Positions 26,427 through 36,195 are shown, counted from the stretch's first letter. The stretch: 64,000 nucleotides of DNA from Desemzia sp. RIT 804 (GCF_016892605.1 NZ_JAFEMV010000001.1:248001-312000); one strand, 5' to 3'. Notes: generated from the letters alone by a model not told the origin. Translations and numbers: made by a program.

Positions 26427-27653
26427 TTAGGCATCTTTACTTGTCAGTTCAAGTAATTGATCACGTAAGGTTGTTTCCATAGTAGTCAATTCACGTTCAG
26501 CTTCTTTACGTTTGATACGACCTTCTTTTTGGATCTCTAATGTTTGTTGCAAGGTATCGATCAAATCGGTTTGAGTTTTCTGTAACGTCTCAAGGTCAAT
26601 AATGCCACGTTCATTTTCTCTAGCTGTTTCAATGGCGGAAGTTTTCAAGAGCTCTGAATTTTTCTTCAGTAAATCATTAGTGGTTTCAGAAACTTGTCGT
26701 TGAGCTTCAACGGCATCTTTTTGTCTAAGCAAGGTCAGAGCAATCACAATTTGATTTTTCCAAAGAGGAATAGCTGTGTTGATAGAAGATTGGATTTTCT
26801 CTGACAAGGCTTGATTGGTATTTTGGATCAAACGGATTTGAGGAGCTTGTTGAATCGTCATTTGACGGGCTAATTTCAAGTCGTATACTCTTTTTTCAAG
26901 TCGATCAAGGAATTGGTTCAAATCATTAACACGTTGTACATCCATTTGATTTGTGCTGTTCTCTGCTTTTTCTACAGCTTCCGGAATCAATTTCATCAAT
27001 AGTTCTTCAGATTTCACTTCGCCGGCAGCAATATAAATATTTAAAGCTTCAAAATAGTCCAAATTTTTTACATATAGTTGCTCCAGCATTGAATTATCCC
27101 GTAACAATAGATCTTTTTCTTTATCCAATTTCCCTGCGATCTTATCTACTTGAGCACCGATTTTTTGATACTTGGCAGTAACTTCATAAATTGAACGATT
27201 GATTTTTCCAAATAGCTTCTTGAAAATATTGCTATCCTCAGCTTTTAGATCGTCTGGATTTGCTTCGTTCAAACGATACATCAACTCGTTCAATGTTTCT
27301 CCAATCTCACCTGTATCTTGATTTTGTACATGGTTCAACATAGAGTGAGAGAAGTCTCCTAATTTCTTTTGAGCGGCTGCTCCATAAGACATAACTGATT
27401 CAATGTTGCTTTCATCGATTTGACCAGCTAATGAATAAGCTTGCTCACGGCGTTCTTTTGGCAATTTATCCACCAATCGTTCATTCTTTTGTTCTTTTTG
27501 CAACTCTGTATCAATTGGATCAGCTGCTGAAGGTAGTGAAGGATTTGCAAATGGGTTCGACAGTAAACTGTCTAGTTCTGAATTTACATCTTTAACTGTG
27601 GATGGTTGTTCATTTTGATTTGTATTTAAAGGCTCTTTGTTTGTATCGACCAT
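26427..27653 (-). CDS. telA: TelA-family toxic anion resistance protein
   Basis: This 408-aa, largely helical soluble protein belongs to the TelA (YceH/KlaA) family. Conserved stretches include [14 protein letters not shown], the [13 protein letters not shown] block and the C-terminal [10 protein letters not shown]. Family members are associated with tellurite and cell-envelope drug tolerance, but the activity is unresolved. It is encoded 17 bp after xpaC, and the pair is conserved in Firmicutes. TTAGGAGT precedes the ATG. Confidence 0.92.
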   Translation of the reverse strand: MVDTNKEPLNTNQNEQPSTVKDVNSELDSLLSNPFANPSLPSAADPIDTELQKEQKNERLVDKLPKERREQAYSLAGQIDESNIESVMSYGAAAQKKLGDFSHSMLNHVQNQDTGEIGETLNELMYRLNEANPDDLKAEDSNIFKKLFGKINRSIYEVTAKYQKIGAQVDKIAGKLDKEKDLLLRDNSMLEQLYVKNLDYFEALNIYIAAGEVKSEELLMKLIPEAVEKAENSTNQMDVQRVNDLNQFLDRLEKRVYDLKLARQMTIQQAPQIRLIQNTNQALSEKIQSSINTAIPLWKNQIVIALTLLRQKDAVEAQRQVSETTNDLLKKNSELLKTSAIETARENERGIIDLETLQKTQTDLIDTLQQTLEIQKEGRIKRKEAERELTTMETTLRDQLLELTSKDA

Positions 27654-27670
27654 AGTGTCAACTCCTAAAA

Positions 27671-28375
27671 TTATAGTTCCTCATTATTGATTTCATTTGT
27701 TGTATCATTATCTCTTGTAATGGTTTTCTTTGCAAGTTCGATCTCTAATTCGATATCTTCAATATCATCTGATTTAAATGAGACATAATCTTCTGCAATT
27801 AGATTACACATGCCATCTATTGTATTTGCACTTTCTTCAAGTACGTCAAATGTAGATTTGTGTTTTACTTCATGATTATCTACTTCAATATATTTAGCTG
27901 TTAAGTCTTTTAAAGAAGGAAGATGTACATACAAGAATTTATCCACATCATGCAAACGATGAGGTTCTTGGCTAATTTCTTTAAATAACGCTTTTGCTAA
28001 ACGTAAGGTATTGTTGCGTCTTTCAATAGCTGCTAACTTAGTAGACTTACGCATATTTTGTTCTAATTCCAGGATGTTTATTTTTGCAGATTGCATTGTT
28101 TCTCTAAAGAATTTCATTTCATCTTTTGATAAACCTTGTGATCTGTAGAAGGCTTCTTTTTCCGGAGTCAATCGTTTCAACTTTTGTACTTTGGTTTTGG
28201 AAGATTTCTGTGGTTCTTTTTTAAAAAACATAAAACCGCCTATGATTAAACTGATAATTAAGGATGGCCAAAATCCAAAATCAAGCACCAACAACACTAA
28301 AAAAACAGCAATAGTTCCTGCAGTTGTAAATGTATACTTTAATATGTCACCTAAACTTTTAATAAAATTATCCAT
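27671..28375 (-). CDS. xpaC: XpaC-family membrane protein
   Basis: This 234-aa protein has two N-terminal transmembrane helices (about residues 13-30 and 32-50) followed by a helical cytoplasmic domain ([21 protein letters not shown]). It fits the XpaC family, named for 5-bromo-4-chloroindolyl phosphate hydrolysis. It is the first gene of an xpaC-telA operon, with AAGAGGTGG ahead of the ATG. The promoter is not sharp; TGCTAAAAT upstream could be an extended -10. Confidence 0.85.
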   Translation of the reverse strand: MDNFIKSLGDILKYTFTTAGTIAVFLVLLVLDFGFWPSLIISLIIGGFMFFKKEPQKSSKTKVQKLKRLTPEKEAFYRSQGLSKDEMKFFRETMQSAKINILELEQNMRKSTKLAAIERRNNTLRLAKALFKEISQEPHRLHDVDKFLYVHLPSLKDLTAKYIEVDNHEVKHKSTFDVLEESANTIDGMCNLIAEDYVSFKSDDIEDIELEIELAKKTITRDNDTTNEINNEEL

Positions 28376-28602
28376 ATCTGTCCACCTCTTAAATAAATTT
28401 GAAAAACATTTCGGAGTCTTTTCTTGTTAAGTATATTTTAGCATAAATACTTAGCACAAATACATCCGACTTAAGAATGAATTGTTACTCTCAGTATAAT
28501 GTAAAATAAGGATTCTTTCGACTGATAGATGTTCAGCTGCTTGTTTTTTTGAACGTTCAACGGTATCATATAACAAGACCTTGTCGAACGGAGGAAGGCG
28601 TC

Positions 28603-29151
28603 ATGAAATTCGAAGAAAAAACGTTATCCAGTAAACAGATCTATAAAGGGAACTTAACGGAATATGTTGTAGAATCAGTTGAATTACCAAATGGAAAAGT
28701 TTCTACTAGAGAAATTGTCAGACATCCTGGAGCAGTAGCTGTCATGCCTTTTACTCCCGATGGGAAAATGATTTTTGTGGAGCAATTCCGCAAACCAATT
28801 GAAAAAACGATTATTGAAATTCCAGCTGGTAAAATTGATGATACAGACTCCAATCCTCATGAAACGGGATTACGAGAATTAAAAGAGGAAACTGGTTATC
28901 ATGCATCAGTCTTTGAATTGGTAAAAACTTTTTATACCACTCCAGGATTTACAGATGAAGTGATTCATTTGTATAGAGCATCTGAGTTGGAAAAAAGAGA
29001 AGAGCTGACTTTAGATGAAGACGAATTTTTAGATATTAAAGTATTAACCTTTGAAGAGGCTTGGAAAGCCTATGAAGATGAGCAAATAGTGGATGCAAAA
29101 ACTATTATGGCCTTGCTTTATTGGAAAATTGAACGATTAGCCGCTGAATAA
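28603..29151 (+). CDS. nudF: ADP-ribose pyrophosphatase (Nudix)
   Basis: This 182-aa Nudix hydrolase is likely to cleave ADP-ribose to AMP and ribose 5-phosphate. The core RELKEETGY (91-99) is intact. The first part of the box reads AGKIDDTDSNPHETGL, one residue longer than the consensus and without the first, less critical glutamate. GGAGG at 28590-28594 supports ATG 28603. A TATAAT at 28495-28500 with a weak -35 is a promoter candidate. It probably forms an operon with the next two genes. Confidence 0.9.
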   Translation: MKFEEKTLSSKQIYKGNLTEYVVESVELPNGKVSTREIVRHPGAVAVMPFTPDGKMIFVEQFRKPIEKTIIEIPAGKIDDTDSNPHETGLRELKEETGYHASVFELVKTFYTTPGFTDEVIHLYRASELEKREELTLDEDEFLDIKVLTFEEAWKAYEDEQIVDAKTIMALLYWKIERLAAE

Positions 29152-29164
29152 AAGGATGATGGAT

Positions 29165-29416
29165 ATGGGAAAAAGTTTGAGAGAACAAGAAAGAAAAAAG
29201 CAACAAGACGAATTAAAAAATCAAAAAAAATTCGCAAAAAAACGTGACAAAGCAGAAAAAAAATATCAAAAACAACAAGAAAAAAAAGGTTTTGCTACTA
29301 GAAGCCGAAAAGGCGAAAATGACAAAATGAGAGAAGCAGGAAAAAAACTCAATCTGGCCATTTTGATTGTGTCTGTGTTATTGGTCATTATGTTATTGAT
29401 AGTATTTCTAATTTAG
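29165..29416 (+). CDS. Small tail-anchored basic protein
   Basis: This 83-aa protein of unrecognised family has a 60-residue lysine- and glutamine-rich N-terminus, predicted helical and highly charged, followed by one C-terminal transmembrane helix (about 61-82). That is the layout of a tail-anchored membrane protein facing the cytoplasm. AAGG at 29152-29155 favours ATG 29165 over ATG 29156. It lies 13 bp after nudF and 74 bp before mtnN. No function can be assigned. Confidence 0.7.
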   Translation: MGKSLREQERKKQQDELKNQKKFAKKRDKAEKKYQKQQEKKGFATRSRKGENDKMREAGKKLNLAILIVSVLLVIMLLIVFLI

Positions 29417-29490
29417 TTGATGGAAGAGGCCCCAATGCAGCGAACAGTAACAAAAGATCTAAGACAATATAGTGTATGAGGAGAAATAAA

Positions 29491-30180
29491 ATGAGAATTG
29501 GAATTATTGGAGCAATGGAAGAAGAAACGATCGCGTTGAAAAATAATTTAACGGATCGAGAAGATTGGGCTAAAGCAGGAGCGACTTTTTCTGCTGGAAA
29601 GATGGATGAACACGACATTGTTTTAGTACAGTCTGGGATCGGGAAAGTTAATGCAGCTATTGCGACTACGTTATTGATTCATGATTATCAAACGGATATA
29701 GTTATCAATACGGGGTCAGCAGGAGCGATTGATCCTAGTTTAGCTATTGGCGATGTGGTCATTTCTTCTGAGTTAGCTTATCATGATGCAGATGCACGTG
29801 CATTTGGTTATGTGATGGGACAAGTACCGCAAATGCCAGCTCGCTATCCAGCTGATGGACGATTGATCCATGCAACAGATAAGGCTACACAAAAGGTTGG
29901 CTTGAAGTCTATTAAAGGAGTGATCGTAACAAGTGATTCCTTTATAGCCGATAAGGCGGTGATCGAACGCATCAAAACTGATTTTCCTGATGCATTGGTG
30001 TCTGAGATGGAAGGCGCAGCAGTAGCGCAAGTGTGTTACCAGTTTAAGGTTCCTTTTGTTATCGTACGTGCAGTTTCGGATACTGCAGATGATGAAGCGG
30101 GAATCAGTTTCGATAAATTCATCATTGATGCTGGAAAAAAATCAGCAGAAATGGTAATGGAAATCATTCAACATTTATAA
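29491..30180 (+). CDS. mtnN: 5'-methylthioadenosine/S-adenosylhomocysteine nucleosidase
   Basis: Pfs/MtnN cleaves adenine from MTA and SAH, feeding the LuxS activated methyl cycle; luxS is at 34.8 kb. GAMEEE near the start, the MEGAAVAQVC block and SDTADDEAG (catalytic Asp) are present. GAGGAG at 29478-29483 supports ATG 29491, giving 229 aa. A terminator follows directly. Confidence 0.97.
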   Translation: MRIGIIGAMEEETIALKNNLTDREDWAKAGATFSAGKMDEHDIVLVQSGIGKVNAAIATTLLIHDYQTDIVINTGSAGAIDPSLAIGDVVISSELAYHDADARAFGYVMGQVPQMPARYPADGRLIHATDKATQKVGLKSIKGVIVTSDSFIADKAVIERIKTDFPDALVSEMEGAAVAQVCYQFKVPFVIVRAVSDTADDEAGISFDKFIIDAGKKSAEMVMEIIQHL

Positions 30181-30183
30181 TCC

Positions 30184-30222
30184 AAAAAGGACTGTCCTAA
30201 AATGAGGGAGTCCTTTTTTTCT
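30184..30222 (+). terminator. Rho-independent terminator after mtnN
   Basis: AAAAAGGACT pairs with AGTCCTTTTT, with an inner TCCT/AGGG extension, followed by a T run. Confidence 0.85.
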
Positions 30223-30282
30223 TGTTATAAAAAAAGGCATACTATATGGTGAAGTTATAAATAAGAGTGCCTTGGTCAAATG

Positions 30283-30335
30283 TAAAGAACTGTCTTAAAA
30301 TCAGTTAACTTGATTTTTAATACAGTTCTTTTTAT
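30283..30335. terminator. Long hairpin between mtnN and the GNAT gene
   Basis: AAAGAACTGT pairs with ACAGTTCTTT around an inner AAAATCA/TTGATTTT stem. Five T residues follow on the plus side and only three on the minus side. It lies between convergent genes and may terminate either transcript. Confidence 0.55.
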
Positions 30336-30345
30336 TTTGATGAAA

Positions 30346-30819
30346 TTATACTCTTTTTTGAGCGATTTCATTATAGATCGTAAAACCATTTTTAAGATAA
30401 GTTTCTTTAGCAATTTCGTTGGTAGCCCAATAATGTAATTCTACAAGTTCAATGTTTCTTTCACGAGCGTACTCATCAGCATAGTGCAGCAACTCTTTAC
30501 TTAAGCCTTGGTTTTGATATTCTGGTAAGACAGCAATATGGCTGATGTATAAGCGAGTGTAGCCATAACGGTAGACCGTTTCTTTGATGGTCTGTTCATC
30601 TAACCAGAGGTAAGCAGCGATAGACTGTTCTTCTTTTGTGTCATCTACCCATAGAAAAACTTTTTCTTTAGGGTTTTGAAAAACAGTTTCAAAATGAAGC
30701 GCAATAGCTTCTTCATTGTAAGGTTTGAAAAAATCCGGATACATATTGCGGTGTTTTTCTTGCATGGTTTTTCCGAGTTGTCCCATTAGTTTAGGATCTC
30801 TTGTTTCTACTATTTGCAC
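30346..30819 (-). CDS. GNAT-family N-acetyltransferase
   Basis: This 157-aa protein has the GNAT acetyl-CoA fold. The segment ISHIAVLPEYQNQGLSKELLHYA is motif A, with the pyrophosphate loop QNQGLS, and the C-terminus ends YLKNGFTIYNEI. The start is GTG, with AGGAGTGAG upstream. The substrate is unknown. It lies 30 bp after yueI in the same direction, so the two are probably co-transcribed. Confidence 0.85.
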   Translation of the reverse strand: MQIVETRDPKLMGQLGKTMQEKHRNMYPDFFKPYNEEAIALHFETVFQNPKEKVFLWVDDTKEEQSIAAYLWLDEQTIKETVYRYGYTRLYISHIAVLPEYQNQGLSKELLHYADEYARERNIELVELHYWATNEIAKETYLKNGFTIYNEIAQKRV

Positions 30820-30849
30820 GTGTGACTCACTCCTGCTTCCAAATAAAAA

Positions 30850-31296
30850 TTAAGAGAAGAAGCGTTTAAAAAACGACTTTTTCTGCTTAGTTTGTTGAGG
30901 CTCATCTTTTTTAGGCAAAGGATACTTCTCGGTAACATCAATAATGGATTCATTTACATCTGATGAAGCAGTGAAAACTAGAGCATAAGGACAAGTTTGA
31001 GCGTATTCATTAGCTACTAACGTAAACGGAATATTGGCTTTTTTACTGGCTTGTATGAAAGGCTGAAATTGACTCATATCCAAGGCTCCATTTAGCAGCA
31101 AACTGCCATCAGGATGGCGTTGAAACTCTTTAGTAAAAGCAGCTAAAGTATTCCCTGTGGAAAGTTGGTCTAAAGTCGCCGTTAAATAAATTCTTTCCCG
31201 CAAACTGCCTAAAAATTCTTTTCTTTCCGAAAGCAACGTTTGTTTTGTACCGTATTGTCCTTTTTGTAAATAATCATTAGGATCTTTATTGACCAT
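30850..31296 (-). CDS. yueI: YueI family protein (DUF1694)
   Basis: This 148-aa protein matches the YueI/DUF1694 family: N-terminal LLSERKEFLGSLRERI, central FTLVANEYAQTCPYALVFTA, and a basic tail KKSFFKRFFS. The family is conserved in Firmicutes without a known function. TAAGGAG lies about 8 nt ahead of the ATG. It forms a small minus-strand pair with the GNAT gene. Confidence 0.85.
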   Translation of the reverse strand: MVNKDPNDYLQKGQYGTKQTLLSERKEFLGSLRERIYLTATLDQLSTGNTLAAFTKEFQRHPDGSLLLNGALDMSQFQPFIQASKKANIPFTLVANEYAQTCPYALVFTASSDVNESIIDVTEKYPLPKKDEPQQTKQKKSFFKRFFS

Positions 31297-31505
31297 ATCA
31301 AAAACTCCTTATTCAAAAATGATTAGTCTCATCAATTATTCTATCACATTTTCTGAATGAAAAATAAAAAGGAGGATTATCTTATTCAAAAAATGAGGAA
31401 CCAAACTTTTGTGATGGAGATTATGTTGTAATAAAATCTGGCTCATGATATTCTATCTACATAATTAATAAAGTTAATAAAGTTGTTTTGGAAGGATGTC
31501 AAATA

Positions 31506-32135
31506 GTGAGAACACAAAAAGAGAGAATGTTAGCTGGCGATTTATATATAGCCAATGATCCTGAATTAAGAGAAATGAATAAGAAAAACAGACGCTTGAT
31601 GTACGAATTTAATCATTCTAAATTCGATGAAAAAGAAAAAAGAACTGAGATCATCAAAGAATTGCTTGGGAAGACTGGTGAAAACGTCTATTTTGAACCG
31701 CCATTCCGTTGTGATTATGGAAGCCATATTACAGTAGGGGAGAACTTTTATGCGAACTTTGATTGCATTATGTTGGATGTAGCTCCAATTACCATTGGCA
31801 AAAATGTTATGTTTGGTCCCAGAGTGGGAGTGTACACTGCCGGTCATCCGATTGATCACGAAGTCCGTATTTCAGGTTTAGAATTTGGCACATCTGTAAC
31901 CATAGGAGACAATGTCTGGGTGGGTGCGAATGCAGTGATCAATCCTGGTGTGACGATTGGAGACAACGTTATTATCGGTTCAGGATCCATTGTTACAAAA
32001 GATATCCCAAGTAACGTAGTGGCGGTTGGAAATCCTTGTCGGGTATTGAGGGAAGTCGACGAGTCAGATAAAGTCTACTGGAATAGTTTGAAAGAAGCTT
32101 ATGAAAAAGAAATGATTGAATGCCATACTGTTTAA
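31506..32135 (+). CDS. maa: Maltose/galactoside O-acetyltransferase family
   Basis: This 209-aa hexapeptide-repeat (left-handed beta-helix) acetyltransferase has an N-terminal maltose-acetyltransferase cap (QKERMLAGDLYIANDPEL). The active-site histidine block TAGHPIDHEVR and repeats such as IGDNVWVGANAVINPGVTIGD follow. GGAAGGA at 31491-31497 places the start at GTG 31506; ATG 31527 is an alternative. It detoxifies or modifies sugars with acetyl-CoA. It is followed by a ROK-like regulator gene 26 bp on. Confidence 0.9.
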   Translation: MRTQKERMLAGDLYIANDPELREMNKKNRRLMYEFNHSKFDEKEKRTEIIKELLGKTGENVYFEPPFRCDYGSHITVGENFYANFDCIMLDVAPITIGKNVMFGPRVGVYTAGHPIDHEVRISGLEFGTSVTIGDNVWVGANAVINPGVTIGDNVIIGSGSIVTKDIPSNVVAVGNPCRVLREVDESDKVYWNSLKEAYEKEMIECHTV

Positions 32136-32161
32136 GGAGTAATTAAGAAGGAGGTGAGAAG

Positions 32162-33163
32162 TTGAGATCCCACAGACCTAAAAATATCAAATCACATAAT
32201 CTTAATGTACTTCGTTACCTCCTGAGAGAAAACCGATTTTTATCCACCAAAAAAATCTCAGACATTTCTGGTTTGAGTGTAGTCAGCATCAACAAATTGT
32301 TGCCAGAATTATTGGAAACTGGTGAAATCACAATTCAAAAAAATCCTGCTATTACTGGCGGAAGAAGAGCAGCTGTCTATGAATTCAATCCAAACTTCAA
32401 CCTTATCTTAGTGGTGAAATTTTCTGAAATAGATAAAGAAATACAAGGATCGTTTCATGTATGCAATTTGTTTGGTGAAGTCATCAAAGAAAAAAGTTAT
32501 CAAAAACATGAATTAACATGGGAAATGCTGAAACAGCACCTGTCTTTGTTTATAGAAAAGTATCCTATGATCAAATGGATCATTTTTGGGATTCCAGGCG
32601 TTGAAATAGAAGGAAAACTAAAAATAATGGATTTTGAGCCCTTGTATTTGCTGAATTTACGAGAACTCATTCAAGAAGAATTTGGGGTTGATGTATGGAT
32701 AGAAAATGATATCAATGCAACTACATTAGGTTATGCTGCTCAACTGAAATTAGAGGATGAAATCTACGTTTCGCTTTATTATCCAGAGAGTTATCTACTA
32801 GGGGTAGGAATCGTTTACGACGGCAAATTATTTCGTGGAAAGCATGGTTTAAGTGGAGAGATACAACATCTTCCGCTGCAAAACAATCAAAATAGTTTAC
32901 CTAAAGCGCATGATAACTTAGTCAAGAACATACAAGAAGTTTTGCAAACTGTCATTAGTTTGTACGATCCTACTAAAATCGTTATCTATACCAACAGCTC
33001 AGGTTTTTCAATAGCAGATTTGAAAAGGATTCAATTGGAGTTAACAACTATATTTCCATACTTTGAACTGGCAGACTTGGAGTTAGGTGAAAATTTCCAA
33101 AAAGATTATTTACAAGGTCTGATTCATATAGGAATTGAGCAATCAATAAATGATATACAATAG
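32162..33163 (+). CDS. ROK-like transcriptional regulator, degenerate
   Basis: This 333-aa protein has an N-terminal winged helix (about residues 8-62, ISDISGLSVVSINKLLPELLETGEI) and a ROK/actin-like sensor domain (IENDINATTLGYAAQL is typical). The usual phosphate loop DxGxT is not recognisable near residue 80, and the CxxGxxGCxE zinc signature is missing at GLSGEIQHLPLQ. It is also shorter than the 380-400 aa norm, so sugar kinase activity is unlikely. The start is TTG behind AAGGAGG at 32148-32154. It lies between an acetyltransferase and a HAD gene. Confidence 0.8.
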   Translation: MRSHRPKNIKSHNLNVLRYLLRENRFLSTKKISDISGLSVVSINKLLPELLETGEITIQKNPAITGGRRAAVYEFNPNFNLILVVKFSEIDKEIQGSFHVCNLFGEVIKEKSYQKHELTWEMLKQHLSLFIEKYPMIKWIIFGIPGVEIEGKLKIMDFEPLYLLNLRELIQEEFGVDVWIENDINATTLGYAAQLKLEDEIYVSLYYPESYLLGVGIVYDGKLFRGKHGLSGEIQHLPLQNNQNSLPKAHDNLVKNIQEVLQTVISLYDPTKIVIYTNSSGFSIADLKRIQLELTTIFPYFELADLELGENFQKDYLQGLIHIGIEQSINDIQ

Positions 33164-33179
33164 AAAAGAGGAAATTTGA

Positions 33180-33974
33180 ATGATCAAAGCTGTTGTAGTT
33201 GATATGGATGGAACATTTTTAACTTCTGAAAATGATTATGATCGTGAACGGTTTAAAAAAATCTATCAAATATTATCCAATAAACAAATTCGTTTTGTAG
33301 TCGCTAGCGGGAATCAATTTGCGCAGTTAAAATCGTTTTTTCCGGGAATGGAGGAAAATATTGCGTTTATTTCTGAGAATGGGGCATTGGTATTTGAAAA
33401 CAATCTTTTGATCAAAGAAAGCCATTTTGAGTTGGATCTGGTCCAACAAGTCATGTCGTATTTAAAAGATCATCATATAGATGCAAATTTTGTTTTATGC
33501 GGAGTCCATAAAGCCTATATTGAAGCAGCAGCTTCTGAAGAATTCAAATCATTTGCTGCAACATATTATTATGCATTAAAAGAAGTCGACCGCATAGAGG
33601 AACTGGAAGAAGATAAATACGTGAAATTTGCATTGAGTGTTCCAGTGGAAAAAACGACATCCATTCAAGAGGCGTTGCAACACTCTTTTGGGAAGAAAAT
33701 TGTAGCCGTATCTAGCGGACATGGAAGCATAGATATTATCATACCTGACAAGCATAAAGCATTTGGTTTGAGTTACTTAGCGGATAAATGGGGAATCTCA
33801 CCGAAAGATATATTGGCTTTTGGAGATGGCAATAATGATGCTGAAATGCTTCAATATGTCGGACATAGTTATGCTATGGCCAATGGTTCTGAATTGGTAA
33901 AAAAAGTAGCCAAACATTCAGCCCCCAGCAATGACGAGTCGGGCGTATTGCAAGTGATTGAAAAATACTTATAG
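33180..33974 (+). CDS. Cof-type HAD-IIB hydrolase
   Basis: This 264-aa HAD phosphatase has motif I DMDGTFL (nucleophile Asp8), motif II VVASGNQ and motif IV AFGDGNNDAEML, with a C2-type cap. The family dephosphorylates sugar phosphates and related metabolites. GAGG precedes the ATG. It sits 16 bp after the ROK-like regulator, so it probably belongs to the same sugar-related operon as maa. The substrate is unknown. Confidence 0.92.
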   Translation: MIKAVVVDMDGTFLTSENDYDRERFKKIYQILSNKQIRFVVASGNQFAQLKSFFPGMEENIAFISENGALVFENNLLIKESHFELDLVQQVMSYLKDHHIDANFVLCGVHKAYIEAAASEEFKSFAATYYYALKEVDRIEELEEDKYVKFALSVPVEKTTSIQEALQHSFGKKIVAVSSGHGSIDIIIPDKHKAFGLSYLADKWGISPKDILAFGDGNNDAEMLQYVGHSYAMANGSELVKKVAKHSAPSNDESGVLQVIEKYL

Positions 33975-34028
33975 GACCGTATCTAACCAAATTAAGGGAC
34001 GTTACAAAAGAGGAGTGTTTCACTATTT

Positions 34029-34679
34029 ATGGAGAAAGAAAAAGAACCTTTTTTTACAGCAAAAGAATTTTCTGTTTTTTCAATTGAAGGATTGGAGGAA
34101 CGGATGAAAGAAATCAAAACATATATCCAACCGAAATTTAGTTACTTAGGAAAACTGATTTCCGAATCGTTAGAATCAGAATTAGATGGAGCAGTACTGC
34201 CTGTGCATGTTGCTAAACATTTAAGACGGACCAAATTTGCTCCTGAGAATACTTGGGTCGGAATTGGCGGGGATGCCAGAGGATATAAAAAATATCCCCA
34301 TTTTCAAATTGCCATCAATAAAAATGCCGTTTATATCTGGTTGGCATTTATTGACAATCCACAATTTGAAAAAGAAATGGCAGCCTGCTTTTTGAAAGAC
34401 ACAGCATCCATTAAGCAATTATCTGAAGAATACATTATTTCCTTGGATCATACAAAAGATCAAGTAACACCGATAAAAGAAGTAGATATCGCTGCAGCAC
34501 TAACAAGGTGGCAGAAAGTGAAAAAAGGAGAGTTCATGATAGGCAGATGTTTAAAGAAAGAAGACTCGATTTTAAACGATGCGGAACAGACGGAACAGTT
34601 TATTTTAAACACTGTCTGTGAGCTTATCCCTATATATAAACAAGCCTATGCAGCTTATCCAAAAGAAATGGTGCAGTAA
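34029..34679 (+). CDS. yktB: YktB family protein (DUF1054)
   Basis: This 216-aa protein matches YktB/DUF1054, with FFTAKEFSVFSIEGLEERM at the N-terminus and NTWVGIGGDARGYKKYPHFQI in the middle. The family has no established function. GAGGAG lies 10 nt before the ATG. It is the last gene of the maa-ROK-HAD group and ends at a bidirectional terminator shared with luxS. Confidence 0.87.
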   Translation: MEKEKEPFFTAKEFSVFSIEGLEERMKEIKTYIQPKFSYLGKLISESLESELDGAVLPVHVAKHLRRTKFAPENTWVGIGGDARGYKKYPHFQIAINKNAVYIWLAFIDNPQFEKEMAACFLKDTASIKQLSEEYIISLDHTKDQVTPIKEVDIAAALTRWQKVKKGEFMIGRCLKKEDSILNDAEQTEQFILNTVCELIPIYKQAYAAYPKEMVQ

Positions 34680-34691
34680 AAAGAGTATTCG

Positions 34692-34736
34692 AAAAGCCTG
34701 ACCAAATAATTATAATCATTTGTTCAGGCTTTTTTG
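34692..34736. terminator. Bidirectional terminator between yktB and luxS
   Basis: AAAAGCCTGA and inner CAAAT pair with ATTTG and TCAGGCTTTT. A run of T lies on the plus side and A-rich sequence on the other, placed between convergent genes. Confidence 0.85.
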
Positions 34737-34763
34737 AGTGCATCTAAAAACTTGCTTTATTGT

Positions 34764-35237
34764 TTATTCATCGTGTGCAAATACTAAATGCCATTCGTTG
34801 CGTTTACCCAAGAAGTCACTAGCTAGTTGTTGTGCACCTTTAAGAGTATGGTGTGCTGCCCAACCACATTGTTTTTCATTGCTAGCCGGAACTTCAGTAG
34901 CTATTAATACATCATTCATCGTTTGTTCTAAAACATCTAAGATTTCATCATAATTTTCATGGTTTAAAACAGTCAAATAAAAACCTGTCTGACAACCCAT
35001 GGGACCGAAATCAACGATGTAGTCAGCATGGTTACGAATCAATTCTGCTACTAAATGTTCTAGTGAATGAACTGACATCATGTCCATATGCTCTTCATTC
35101 GGTTGTACCATGCGTACATCATATTTAAGAATACGGTCTCCATTAAGACCGGTTTGTTCGCCAGCTAAGCGTACATAGGGAGCACGCACTTTTGTGTGAT
35201 CTAAGTTAAAACTTTCTACATTCATTTTCTTTGTCAT
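34764..35237 (-). CDS. luxS: S-ribosylhomocysteine lyase LuxS
   Basis: LuxS converts S-ribosylhomocysteine to homocysteine and DPD, the AI-2 precursor. The metal site HSLEH and the later EKQCGW cysteine are present, and the catalytic cysteine lies in MGCQTGFY. The 157 aa is the usual length. AAGGAG precedes the ATG. It works after MtnN (29.5 kb) in the activated methyl cycle. A promoter lies at 35272-35300. Confidence 0.98.
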   Translation of the reverse strand: MTKKMNVESFNLDHTKVRAPYVRLAGEQTGLNGDRILKYDVRMVQPNEEHMDMMSVHSLEHLVAELIRNHADYIVDFGPMGCQTGFYLTVLNHENYDEILDVLEQTMNDVLIATEVPASNEKQCGWAAHHTLKGAQQLASDFLGKRNEWHLVFAHDE

Positions 35238-35271
35238 ATTTGATGCTCCTTTTAAAATAGAATCTTTTTTA

Positions 35272-35300
35272 AGTATAACAAGAAAGACTTGAATTTGTAA
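35272..35300 (-). promoter_or_regulatory. luxS promoter
   Basis: Minus strand: TTACAA (35300-35295), 17-bp spacer, TATACT (35277-35272), with the luxS start 35 nt beyond. Confidence 0.65.
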
Positions 35301-35330
35301 TAGTTCTAAATAAAATGTACATAAAATAAA

Positions 35331-35371
35331 AAAAGCTCCAACACCTTAATAAATAAGATGTTGGAGCTTTT
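35331..35371 (-). terminator. rpsD terminator
   Basis: AAAAGCTCCAACA pairs with TGTTGGAGCTTTT, with an inner TTA/TAA closure. On the minus strand it is followed by TTTTTTTATTTT, so it ends rpsD transcription. Confidence 0.88.
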
Positions 35372-35387
35372 GAAATTGCAAAACTTA

Positions 35388-35993
35388 TTAACGAGAGTAG
35401 TACTCAACGATAAGAGTTTCGTCGATTTCAGCAATCAATTCTTCACGTAATGGAAGACGAGTTAATGAACCTTCTAATTTTTCTTCGTCAAAAGATATGA
35501 ATTCTGGACGACCAAATAATGATTCAACAGCAGATTTGATGATTTCCATGTTTTTAGATTTTTCACGAACAGAGATTACTTGTCCTGGTTGAACGCTGTA
35601 TGATGGGATATCAACGCGTTTTCCATCAACAAGAATGTGGCCGTGGTTTACTAATTGACGTGATTGACGACGAGTAGTAGCTAAACCTAAACGGAAAACA
35701 ACATTGTCTAAACGTTGTTCTAAAAGGATCATGAAGTTATCCCCATGTTTACCTTCTTTAATTTTACCAGCTTTTAAGAAAAGGTTGAAGAATTGACGTT
35801 CATTTACACCGTACATGAAACGTAATTTTTGTTTTTCTTGTAATTGCATACCGTATTCAGATAATTTTCTACGGCTATTTGGACCGTGATCTCCTGGTGC
35901 ATAAGGACGACGTTCGATTTCTTTTCCTGTACCAGTCAATGAGATTCCTAAACGACGTGATTTTTTCCAACTTGGACCTGTATAACGAGCCAT
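35388..35993 (-). CDS. rpsD: 30S ribosomal protein S4
   Basis: This 201-aa primary 16S rRNA-binding protein starts [16 protein letters not shown]. It has the S4 domain ([27 protein letters not shown]) and the C-terminal LIVEYYSR. It is transcribed alone from a strong promoter through a leader of about 200 nt. In Bacillus S4 represses its own gene through such a leader. GGAGGAAT lies ahead of the ATG. Confidence 0.98.
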   Translation of the reverse strand: MARYTGPSWKKSRRLGISLTGTGKEIERRPYAPGDHGPNSRRKLSEYGMQLQEKQKLRFMYGVNERQFFNLFLKAGKIKEGKHGDNFMILLEQRLDNVVFRLGLATTRRQSRQLVNHGHILVDGKRVDIPSYSVQPGQVISVREKSKNMEIIKSAVESLFGRPEFISFDEEKLEGSLTRLPLREELIAEIDETLIVEYYSR

Positions 35994-35999
35994 TATAAA

Positions 36000-36190
36000 A
36001 TTCCTCCAATAAATAATTTTTTTGGAGTAAAATAATTAAGTTAAAAGTTCAGTAATACGTGCAGTTCATTTTCAATCTTCACCTTTGCAGCCGCAGGTTA
36101 CACAATTGTACTGTTCTAAAGAAGTTTAGTCCTTTAGGCAATGAACTGTTGACGCGGTTACCACTTTTTTCGCTGCATTATTTTACACAA
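36000..36190 (-). ncRNA. Candidate S4 autoregulatory leader
   Basis: About 190 nt separate the promoter from the rpsD ribosome-binding site. GCAGTTCATT near the downstream end and its partner AATGAACTGT upstream can form a long-range pair, and a GC-rich TGCGGCTGCA patch lies between them. This fits an S4 protein leader; the fold was not computed. Confidence 0.6.
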
Positions 36191-36195
36191 CCATC

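Noticed and set aside
30230-30345. Small RNA gene between mtnN and the GNAT gene
   Set aside because: The long hairpin is better explained as a terminator between convergent genes; no promoter was seen for a separate transcript.
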